NCBI GenBank assembly: GCA_014379885.1
Contig: JACMKW010000220.1
Span: 1-7,789, forward strand
Direction: 5' to 3'
Source: Rhizobacter sp.
GTDB lineage: Bacteria; Pseudomonadota; Gammaproteobacteria; Burkholderiales; Burkholderiaceae
DNA: 7,789 bases
Under the pieces are notes generated by a model that did no database searches, was not told the DNA's origin, and saw only the letters and a program-made list of their open reading frames with translations. This document shows, piece after piece, positions 1 through 6,631 of this stretch. The translations under genes and the position numbers were made by a program. Numbering within the stretch: the stretch's first letter is position 1; every line of letters begins with the position of its first letter.

Positions 1-453
1 GCCCAAGGGAAGCCAAGCCACGCGGCCATCGGCCAGCGAGACCAGCGCCGCGCTCGCGTGCCGCGCCCAGGGCACGCCGTGCACCTCGCCGCTCAAGCGG
101 TCGCCTTCGAGGCGCAGCGTGTTGGCTTGGCCTTGCTCGATCAACGTCAACGGCCCGGGGGGCACGTCGAGCCCGGCGAGCGAGGCAAGCTGTGCGGCGA
201 TCATCGTTTCAGACAGCGGCAGTGGCACCTGCCAGTAGCCGATGCCACGCAGTACCGAGAAAGCCGTGCCCCAGCTTTCGCCGAAGCCACCGGCGCGCTC
301 GGTAGCCAGCAGCATCGGGAAGCCACCATCGACCACACGCTGCCAAAGCGCGCCGTCAAATTCGCCTGCTTCGGTGCGCTCGCGTGAGCGCTTGTCGACC
401 TGCTCGGCAAAGAGCCGCTCGGCGCTGTCTTGGATCAGGCTGTCATCGTTCAT
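1..453 (-). CDS. Acyl-CoA dehydrogenase-like protein, partial (N-terminal 151 aa; continues past the left edge)
   Basis: This is the second gene of the minus-strand pair; it has no stop in the window and is truncated by the left edge. The visible part begins MNDDSLIQDS and matches the all-alpha N-terminal domain of acyl-CoA dehydrogenases: an early helix ending LFAEQVDKRSRER (residues 14-26), the 'W..v.dgGFP.ll..E..GGFGE.W' block (37-61), and 'PLPLSETMIAAQLAS' (78-91), which is typical of the divergent partner subunits of this superfamily. The usual FAD-contacting (T/S)EPxxGSD motif is not present where it would be expected, after about residue 95. Instead the chain goes directly into beta-domain-like sequence (LRLEGDRLSGEVHGVPWA). 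The ATG at 453-451 overlaps the stop of the upstream dehydrogenase (ATGA) and no strong ribosome site precedes it, so translation is probably coupled. The likely role is the non-catalytic or structural half of a heteromeric dehydrogenase. Family assignment is confident; role and substrate are inferred. Confidence 0.85.
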   Translation of the reverse strand, partial: MNDDSLIQDSAERLFAEQVDKRSRERTEAGEFDGALWQRVVDGGFPMLLATERAGGFGESWGTAFSVLRGIGYWQVPLPLSETMIAAQLASLAGLDVPPGPLTLIEQGQANTLRLEGDRLSGEVHGVPWARHASAALVSLADGRVAWLPLG

Positions 454-1589
454 CGCAGGTCGAGCCCTTTGGCAATGATGCCGCGCAGAATTTCGCGTGT
501 GCCTCCGCGCAGAGAGAACGAAGGCACGGCCAGCGTGGTGTAGCGCATGGCCTGGGCCAGTGTGGAGGCAGGGTCGGTATGCCCCCCGAAGAGTTCGTGC
601 GCCACATCGGGCAGGCCCTGTTCGAGCAACGCCCCTTGGTCCTTGACGAGCGCGGCCACCAACGCCGGGTTCTCGCCGCGAGACAGCATGCCGGCAACGC
701 CGAGCGACATCTGCCGCAAGCTGCCGTACTGCGCCACCGCGCGGCCGAGCGCCACCGCCTGGCGCGGGTCGTTTTCATCGGCCGCGTCGAGCATCTCGAG
801 CAGCAGCTGCGAGCAGCTCAGGTAGCGCTCGGGCCCGCTGCGTTCGAAGGCCAATTCGGCGCCCACTTGCTTCCAGCCTTCGCCTTCGGTGCCGATCAGG
901 TGGTCGTGCGGCACGAGCACGTCGTCGAAAGTCACTTCGTTGAAGTCGTGTTCACCCAGCTGGTTGATGATGGGGCGAACGGTGAGGCCGGGCGTCTTCA
1001 TGTCGACCAGAAACTGCGACAGCCCTTCGTGGCGGTTGGCGGTCTTGTCGCCGGTGCGCACCAGGGCAATCATGTAGTGGGCGCGGTGTGCGCCCGACGT
1101 CCAGAGCTTGCGGCCGTTGATGACCCAACCATCAGTACGCCGTTCGCCGCGGGTGCGGATCGAGGCGAGGTCAGAGCCGGAATCAGGCTCGCTCATGCCG
1201 ATGCAGAAGAAGGCTTCTCCGCGAACGATGCGCGGCACGATCTGCGCCGCCAGCGTGTCGGGTGCATAGCGCATCAGCAGTGGGCCACTTTGCCGATCAG
1301 CAACCCAATGCGCGCCCACCGGCGCGCCTGCGGCGAGCATCTCTTCAAGCACCACGTAGCGCTCAAGCATCGAACGCTCATGGCCGCCGTAGCGGCGCGG
1401 CCAGGTCATGCCGATCCAGCCGCGCGCGGCCATCTTGCGGCTGAACTCGGGGTTCGCGCCCGACCAATTGCGGTTGCGCCGCGCAGGGGGAACCTCGGTC
1501 ATGGCGTCGGCCAGAAAAGCGCGCACCTCGGTGCGCAGTGCCTCGCATTCCGGCGGCAGCACGCCGGGGGCGATCGACAGGCCTTGCAT
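450..1589 (-). CDS. Acyl-CoA dehydrogenase (FAD-dependent, 379 aa)
   Basis: A flavoenzyme predicted to introduce an alpha,beta double bond into an acyl-CoA and pass electrons to electron-transfer flavoprotein in the cytoplasm. Its 379 residues are the normal family length. The N-terminal helical domain covers about 10-125. The FAD/substrate motif is CIGMSEPDSGSDLASIRT (129-146), followed by the beta-domain signature W.INGRKLWTSGAH (155-168). The C-terminal helical domain carries FGG (334-336) and the end motif LRGGTREILRGIIAKGL (360-376). The position of the MCAD catalytic Glu in that last motif is Gly, as in isovaleryl- and long-chain dehydrogenases; the 'AFER' Glu249 in the helix after the beta domain is the likely base instead. 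The start ATG (1589-1587) is preceded by AGGAGA about 7 nt away. The frame stays open much further upstream, but there it runs antisense to the CoA-transferase. The gene overlaps the next dehydrogenase by 4 nt. The substrate is unknown. Confidence 0.94.
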   Translation of the reverse strand: MQGLSIAPGVLPPECEALRTEVRAFLADAMTEVPPARRNRNWSGANPEFSRKMAARGWIGMTWPRRYGGHERSMLERYVVLEEMLAAGAPVGAHWVADRQSGPLLMRYAPDTLAAQIVPRIVRGEAFFCIGMSEPDSGSDLASIRTRGERRTDGWVINGRKLWTSGAHRAHYMIALVRTGDKTANRHEGLSQFLVDMKTPGLTVRPIINQLGEHDFNEVTFDDVLVPHDHLIGTEGEGWKQVGAELAFERSGPERYLSCSQLLLEMLDAADENDPRQAVALGRAVAQYGSLRQMSLGVAGMLSRGENPALVAALVKDQGALLEQGLPDVAHELFGGHTDPASTLAQAMRYTTLAVPSFSLRGGTREILRGIIAKGLDLR

Positions 1590-1596
1590 TGCTTGT

Positions 1597-1602
1597 CTCC
1601 TG
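1597..1602 (-). promoter_or_regulatory. Ribosome binding site of the first dehydrogenase
   Basis: On the minus strand the sequence reads AGGAGA with GGAG at 1600-1597, separated by 7 nt from the ATG at 1589-1587. This fixes the start of the 379-aa dehydrogenase and argues against any of the far-upstream starts in the same open frame. Confidence 0.75.
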
Positions 1603-1618
1603 TTTTCTGTGTTTTCTG
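1601..1618. repeat. Tandem 9-bp direct repeat (TGTTTTCTG x2) in the leader
   Basis: Two exact, adjacent copies of TGTTTTCTG occupy 1601-1609 and 1610-1618. On the minus strand they read CAGAAAACA twice, just upstream of the dehydrogenase ribosome site, so they would lie in the 5' leader of that transcript. Their function is unknown. They could be a regulator half-site pair, an A-rich unstructured leader that helps translation, or chance in this AT-richer gap. Confidence 0.5.
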
Positions 1619-1626
1619 TTGGGGTC

Positions 1627-1655
1627 ATTCTGGATGCAATTTGTTTGCTGAGCAA
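1627..1655 (-). promoter_or_regulatory. Candidate sigma-70-type promoter for the dehydrogenase pair
   Basis: Reading the minus strand, TTGCTC (1655-1650) could serve as a -35 box and CAGAAT (1632-1627) as a -10 box, with exactly 17 nt between them. The match to consensus is modest (3/6 and 4/6). The proposed -35 box falls inside the palindrome at 1641-1659, so a repressor bound there would block polymerase. No comparably convincing plus-strand promoter was found for the CoA-transferase operon in the same gap. Confidence 0.3.
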
Positions 1656-1659
1656 CAAA
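1641..1659. promoter_or_regulatory. Imperfect palindrome, candidate TetR-type operator
   Basis: The arms TTGTTTGCT (1641-1649) and AGCAACAAA (1651-1659) flank a single central G at 1650. Seven of nine arm positions pair, including the inner five (TTGCT-G-AGCAA). It lies in the middle of the 99-bp gap between the divergent dehydrogenase and CoA-transferase genes. Its size suits operators of dimeric TetR-family repressors, and one such repressor is encoded at the end of the plus-strand operon. Binding is inferred from position and symmetry only. Confidence 0.45.
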
Positions 1660-1678
1660 CATATGCACTTCTCCACCT

Positions 1679-1683
1679 GAGGA
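1679..1683 (+). promoter_or_regulatory. Ribosome binding site of the CoA-transferase
   Basis: GAGGA lies 5 nt before the ATG at 1689. It selects this start and marks the left limit of the plus-strand operon's coding part. Confidence 0.7.
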
Positions 1684-1688
1684 TTTCC

Positions 1689-2926
<1,238 letters not shown>

Positions 2927-2930
<4 letters not shown>

Positions 2931-3922
2931 ACCATTCGAGAATTTCCAGCCGCACCCCCCTCCTGAGCGCCTTCCTGACGCTCGCTGTCGGCTTGCTCGC
3001 TTCGCCGCTGGCCCTGGGCCAGGCGGCAACCTTCCCGAACAAACCGATCCGCATCCTCGTGCCCTTCACCGCCGGCAGTGGCGCCGACTCGTCTTCGCGT
3101 TTCTACGGCGAGCAGCTGGCCAAGGCGTTCAACCAGCAGGTGCTGGTCGACAACCGCCCCGGCGGCAGCGGCGTAGTCGCGGTGCAGGCCACGCGGCAGG
3201 CGCCCGCCGACGGGCACACCATCCTCATGGGCAGCAATTCGCCGGTGGTGGTGAATGCGATCACGATGAAGAACCTGCCCTACGACCCGTTCAAGGACCT
3301 GCGCCCGCTCTACGGCATCGCCATCAGCCCGGTGGCCTTTGCCGTGCGCGCCGACTCGCCGTACAAAACGGTGGGCGATGTGGTGGCTGCGGCCAAAAAG
3401 GAAAAGCGCCCGCTGCAGCTGGGAAACTACTCGGCCGGTTACCAGCTCGTGGCCGCGTGGCTCGGCACGGCCAGCGGCTTGCCGGTCACCCACATCCCGT
3501 ACAAAGGCGGCGCTCAGATGCTCACCGACGTGGTGGGCGGCCAGGTCGAAGTGGGTGTAATCGACTTCACCGGCACCATCGAGCTGATGAAAGGGGGCCG
3601 TGTGCGCGTGCTCGCCATCACCGCCGACAAGCGTGACCCCAAGTACCCCGACATCCCGACCATGAAAGAAAGCGGCTTTGCCGAGTTCGAGACCGGTGTC
3701 TGGTCTGCCTTTTTCGTGCGGGCCGAAACGCCCGACGACGTGGTGGAGAAACTGGCGGCGGCCATGCACAAGGCGATGAATTCCGAAGCCGGCCGTGCGT
3801 ACCAGGCCACGCTGCCTTCGGCGCCGCTGACAATGGGGCCCAAGGAGCTGGGCGAGTTCCAGCTGCGCGAGTACCAGCGCTTCAAGCGCGTGGCTGATCT
3901 GGCCGGCATCCAACCCGAATGA
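2927..3922 (+). CDS. Bug/TctC-family tripartite tricarboxylate transporter substrate-binding protein, 331 aa
   Basis: A secreted periplasmic receptor that captures a small organic (usually carboxylate) ligand. Residues 1-33 form a signal peptide: a basic start, a hydrophobic core around PLLSAFLTLAVGLLA, and a cleavage site near GQA|A. The mature protein opens with the family hallmark FPNKPIRILVPFTAGSGAD (36-54), whose Asp54 belongs to the ligand-contacting loop. It continues with VDNRPGGSGVVA, then a second-lobe region containing HIPYKGGAQMLTDVVGGQVEVG and the conserved LAIT and PTMKESGF motifs. Length is typical. GGAG at 2915-2918 sits 8 nt before the ATG, which overlaps the CoA-transferase stop. 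No TctA or TctB membrane partner is in the window, so this is an orphan receptor, as is common in Burkholderiales. The neighbours suggest that its ligand, or a derivative, is the acid handled by the CoA-transferase. Confidence 0.95.
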
Positions 3923-4566
3923 CACGAACTTCCGAAGCATCCGTCACTACCAAAGCGCCACGCCGTACTCACGCCGAACGGCGTGAAGAAGCCGAGCAGC
4001 GCCTGCTCGAAGCCGCGCTCAACATCGTCGCCCGGCGGGGCTCGGTGCGCATGACGCTGGCCGAGGTGGGCGAGGCAGCCGGCTACAGCCGCGGCCTTGC
4101 GAGCGCGCGCTTTGGCAACAAGGCGGGCCTGGTGCACGCGCTGGTCGGCCACATCGGCCGCCGTTTCGGCGAACAGCTGGCGCAGGGGCCGGCCATCGAG
4201 CCCGGCTTGAGTGCCATCCTCGGCAACATCCACGTTTATTTCAGTCGCAAGGGTGGTCGCTGGACGTCGACGCGGGCCTTGCTGGTCATGATGACCGAGG
4301 GCTGCATGGAGCCGCATGCCGGCCTGCGGCAAGAGGTGGCGGCCTACAACCGCCAGGTGCTCGCCTGGTTTGAAGAACACCTGCGTATTGGCATCGCCAA
4401 AGGCGAGATCGCGCCTGCCACCGATGCTGCAGCGACCGCGGTGGTGCTGCTTGGGGCACTGCGTGGTGTGATGCTGCAGTGGTTGGTCGACGAGCGAATC
4501 AAGCTGCCCGCGGCACGCGATCAGTTGCTGCAGATGGCTGAGGCGCTTTTGCGGCCGCGGCGTTGA
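3919..4566 (+). CDS. TetR/AcrR-family transcriptional regulator, 215 aa
   Basis: A DNA-binding repressor with an N-terminal helix-turn-helix and a C-terminal ligand-binding, dimerising domain. After a basic leader (PRRTHAERREEAEQRLLEAA, 14-33) comes the family pattern: 'A..iva.rG...mTLAEVGEAAGYSRGLASARFGNKAGLV', with the HTH at about 44-71. The canonical recognition-helix end (Y-x-H-F) is replaced by S-A-R-F, a variant seen in some family members. The remaining ~140 residues are helical and poorly conserved, as expected for an effector domain. The ATG overlaps the binding-protein stop (ATGA) and no clear Shine-Dalgarno precedes it, so translation probably depends on coupling. As last gene of the operon it is likely autoregulated, with the palindrome at 1641-1659 as a candidate target. 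An acyl-CoA or the free acid would be a plausible inducer, but that is inference. Confidence 0.93.
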   Translation: MTRTSEASVTTKAPRRTHAERREEAEQRLLEAALNIVARRGSVRMTLAEVGEAAGYSRGLASARFGNKAGLVHALVGHIGRRFGEQLAQGPAIEPGLSAILGNIHVYFSRKGGRWTSTRALLVMMTEGCMEPHAGLRQEVAAYNRQVLAWFEEHLRIGIAKGEIAPATDAAATAVVLLGALRGVMLQWLVDERIKLPAARDQLLQMAEALLRPRR

Positions 4567-4583
4567 GCTTTCCCATGCTCAAC
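4562..4583 (+). terminator. Short hairpin at the end of the regulator gene
   Basis: GTTGAGC (4562-4568) and GCTCAAC (4577-4583) are perfect complements around an 8-nt loop, TTTCCCAT. The left arm overlaps the TGA stop of the TetR gene. No T-run follows, so it is a weak terminator candidate or a 3'-end stabilising stem. Confidence 0.35.
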
Positions 4584-4620
4584 TCAAGACCTGATCAGAC
4601 CTGGCTCAGCCGACCCCTTG

Positions 4621-4694
4621 CTCCGTTCGGGCTGAGCCTGTCGAAGCCAGCGCCGTACTATGCGCGCCCTTCGACAGGCTCAGGGCGAACGGAG
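4621..4694. repeat. Large inverted repeat of the dispersed 'GAGCCTGTCGAAG' type, probable bidirectional terminator
   Basis: The left arm (4621-4646) and right arm (4669-4694) are 26 bp each. They pair at 24 positions; the two failures are adjacent, GG at 4630-4631 against a complement of CC. The loop is 22 nt (4647-4668). The core CTTCGACAGGCTCAG and its complement are, from general knowledge, a very frequent intergenic element in Burkholderiales and some Xanthomonadales, similar to REP/BIME units. Here it lies between two convergent genes, where a long stem could end transcription from both sides or block read-through antisense RNA. No RAYT-type transposase is nearby. The flanks, including CTCAGCC at 4606-4612 on the left and its complement GGCTGAG at 4711-4717 on the right, show further interrupted complementarity. 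Confidence 0.75.
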
Positions 4695-4725
4695 GCCGGG
4701 GTTGGAGGCTGGCTGAGGTAAGTCG

Positions 4726-5679
4726 CTAATCAAGACCCAGGATGGTCCCGACCCGGGTGAGCGTCCAGTAAGCCGCCATGCACCCGATCGAATACAGCGC
4801 AGCAACGCGCGCCTGCGGCATCACGGAAAGATCGCGCACCGCGCGGTGGAGCAGCCATGCTGCACCCACGGCCATCAACTGGCCGGCTTCGACGCCAACG
4901 TTGAAGGTGAGGAGCGCAATCCACAGGTGGTTTTGCGGCAGCCCGATGTCTTGCAGCGCGCCGGCAAAACCCAGACCGTGCACCAAGCCGAACAAAAAGG
5001 ACACCAGGGCCGGCAGGCGCTTGGCGAGCGTCTGCCGGTCGCGCAGCGCCTCGGCCGCCACCAGCACGATGGACAGCGCGATGCAGGCCTCCACCGGGGC
5101 CGAGCGCAGCGTCAGCCAACCCAGCGAAGCGCTCGCGAGCGTGAGGCTGTGCGCGGCGGTGAAGGCGGTGATGGTCCAGACCAGTTGGCGCCGAAAGCCC
5201 ACCAGAAACAGCAGGCCGATCACGAACAGCAGATGATCGAAGCCGGAGAGGATGTGCTCCACACCGAGCAGCGTGTAAGCCGAGACGATCTCCCCGACGC
5301 CGCGCTGGTCGTCGGCGCTCCCGAAAAGTTGCACCGAGGTCTGGCTGCCAGTGATCGTGTAGACGCGCATCTGGCCGTCGAGCCAGTACACCTTCACCAG
5401 CACCGCCGAGAAGCCCTTGCCGATCCCCTGCATGCCGAGCTGGCCGCTCAAGCCCGCGGAGCCGCAGCGCAGCACGCCGTCCTCGTCGCGACAGCCTTGT
5501 GGCCAGAGTGGCCTGAGCAGGTTTTCCCCCGGCCGGTTGCCGGCCATCCATTGCCAGACGAACTCGTTTGGCGAGGCCTGGCGCAGCTCCATCTCTGCCA
5601 TGCTCATCTCGTGGGCACCGGCGCTTGCGCCAGCGAGCACCAACGAGCACAACACCAACAGTCGACGCAGCCAGTTCAT
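4726..5679 (-). CDS. HupE/UreJ-family membrane protein with N-terminal extracytoplasmic domain, 317 aa
   Basis: Predicted inner-membrane protein. A signal peptide (1-22, ending AGA) precedes an extracytoplasmic region (23-130) that starts HEMSMAEME and contains one Cys pair (C63, C72). The membrane domain (about 131-315) has six or so hydrophobic segments and the family's polar motifs: GVEHILSGFDHLLF (139-152), TAFTAAHSLTL (171-181), FGLVHGLGFAGAL (230-242) and LLTFNVGVEAGQ (256-267). His142, His149, His177, His234 and Glu264 are embedded in them. HupE and UreJ proteins are linked to nickel uptake in hydrogenase and urease systems, but no such gene is here; members with this long N-terminal domain are mostly uncharacterised, so metal transport is inference. 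The ATG (5679-5677) overlaps the stop of the preceding gene (ATGA), with GGAGG at 5694-5690, 10 nt away. It is the last gene of the minus-strand operon. Confidence 0.88.
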   Translation of the reverse strand: MNWLRRLLVLCSLVLAGASAGAHEMSMAEMELRQASPNEFVWQWMAGNRPGENLLRPLWPQGCRDEDGVLRCGSAGLSGQLGMQGIGKGFSAVLVKVYWLDGQMRVYTITGSQTSVQLFGSADDQRGVGEIVSAYTLLGVEHILSGFDHLLFVIGLLFLVGFRRQLVWTITAFTAAHSLTLASASLGWLTLRSAPVEACIALSIVLVAAEALRDRQTLAKRLPALVSFLFGLVHGLGFAGALQDIGLPQNHLWIALLTFNVGVEAGQLMAVGAAWLLHRAVRDLSVMPQARVAALYSIGCMAAYWTLTRVGTILGLD

Positions 5680-6551
5680 GGCGCCGCGGCCTCCACCTTG
5701 ACCGTGTACTTCTTCGCCAGCGTGCGCACGGCGGCAGTGCGCTGATCGGCCATCACGGTGTCGGTCCAATCCTGCACCACCGCGCCGCGCACGGTGTCGA
5801 AATTCGCCGGCCTGGCCGCGGCCACAGATTCGAGCCGCAGCACACGCCAGGTGGGGCCCTGGCGCAGCGCTCGCCATTGCGCCGTCGGCAAGGCTGCAAG
5901 CGCCTGAGCGAACTCGGCCCCATAGCTCTGCACGATGCTCGGGTGCGGCCTGGCGGTAAAGACGCGCAGGCCCGCCTTTTCTTCCGGCGTGTGGCCGGCG
6001 TTCAGGGCGGCCGCGAAGGCATTGGCCGACGATTCCGAAGCGTCGCCCGCGAGCACCGCCTCCTGGAAGTCGTAGCGTGCCGGCTCGTCGTACTTGATGC
6101 GGTTCTTCTCGAACCATTCGCGCAGAACCGTTTCGTCGACCGCCGGGCGCTTGAGACCGGCGTTGATCATCGACAACGCCTTGAAGATCACGCGGTCGCG
6201 AATGGCCTTGTCGCCCTTGTCCATCTGCAGCGCGATGCCCTCGCGGTAAAGCACTTCGTTGTCGAGCCACACACGGCGCAGCGCATACATCTCATCGGCA
6301 TTGGGGTCGCGGTCGCGCGCTGCCTTGAAGACCTTGAGCGCCTCCTGATCCACCGCCTGGTCGACCACGATCGTGCGTGCGTCGTCGGCGCTGCCGTTGA
6401 GCGCGAGGTCGATACCGAAGAGCACGGCGCCGAGCACGATGAAATGCAGCAGCGGCTCGCGCAAAAACCGCTGCCACAGGCGCGGTGCGGGAGGCGGCGC
6501 CGCTTCAGCCGGAGACGATGAGAGGGGGGAAGTCGGGAGGATGGCAGACAT
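5676..6551 (-). CDS. Membrane-anchored peptidyl-prolyl isomerase-like protein (parvulin/SurA-N type, possibly degenerate), 291 aa
   Basis: A Pro-rich cytoplasmic start (1-24) leads to one membrane span (about 34-52, LLHFIVLGAVLFGIDLAL). The C-terminal bulk should then lie in the periplasm. Residues 60-150 resemble the SurA-type N-terminal helical domain, with the typical 'W.dNEVLYREGIALQMDKGD..IRDR' stretch (95-120). A parvulin-like region follows from YDEPARYDFQEAVL (154-167) to the end (FDTVRGAVVQDWTDTVMADQ, 251-270). Catalytic-type parvulin residues, such as the H-I-L motif, are not apparent, so it may be a chaperone rather than an active isomerase. I chose ATG 6551-6549. A GTG at 6587-6585 in the same frame would sit on the hairpin arm and has no ribosome site; the ATG also lacks a good one, so the start is uncertain. 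It overlaps the HupE-like gene by ATGA, implying joint production, perhaps to fold or assemble its neighbours. Confidence 0.8.
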   Translation of the reverse strand: MSAILPTSPLSSSPAEAAPPPAPRLWQRFLREPLLHFIVLGAVLFGIDLALNGSADDARTIVVDQAVDQEALKVFKAARDRDPNADEMYALRRVWLDNEVLYREGIALQMDKGDKAIRDRVIFKALSMINAGLKRPAVDETVLREWFEKNRIKYDEPARYDFQEAVLAGDASESSANAFAAALNAGHTPEEKAGLRVFTARPHPSIVQSYGAEFAQALAALPTAQWRALRQGPTWRVLRLESVAAARPANFDTVRGAVVQDWTDTVMADQRTAAVRTLAKKYTVKVEAAAP

Positions 6552-6586
6552 CGGTAGGCAAGAAGAACAGCGAACAACAATGTACA

Positions 6587-6616
6587 CGGGCGCCGCGCGT
6601 TGCCGCGCGGCGCCCG
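6587..6616 (-). terminator. Perfect 13-bp GC-rich hairpin between operon genes (attenuator or terminator-like)
   Basis: CGGGCGCCGCGCG (6587-6599) pairs perfectly with CGCGCGGCGCCCG (6604-6616) around the 4-nt loop TTGC. It lies in the 80-bp gap after the upstream gene's stop (6632) and before the isomerase-like ATG (6551). On the minus strand the stem is followed by a T-rich but interrupted stretch (TGTACATTGTTGTTCGCTG), which suits partial termination or an RNA-processing/stability stem. On the plus strand no T-rich tail follows. Confidence 0.6.
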
Positions 6617-6631
6617 AGGCTACGAGACCGC

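Noticed and set aside
1639..1670. Plus-strand sigma-70 promoter using TTGTTT and CATATG
   Set aside because: The spacing is only about 13 nt and other pairings are no better, so no plus-strand promoter can be defended.
384..1688. Upstream extension of the CoA-transferase frame as one 848-aa plus-strand protein
   Set aside because: This stretch is antisense to the well-supported acyl-CoA dehydrogenase. The family start motif and a good ribosome site place the true start at 1689; the open frame is a high-GC shadow.
5680..6270. Longer 514-aa version of the HupE-like protein
   Set aside because: The extra N-terminus is an out-of-frame reading of the isomerase-like gene. The start at 5679 gives a proper signal peptide and an ATGA overlap.
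6552..6587. GTG start at 6587 for the isomerase-like protein
   Set aside because: It would begin on the arm of the GC hairpin, has no ribosome site, and adds 12 residues (MYIVVRCSSCLP) with no family support. It remains possible but is less likely than ATG 6551.
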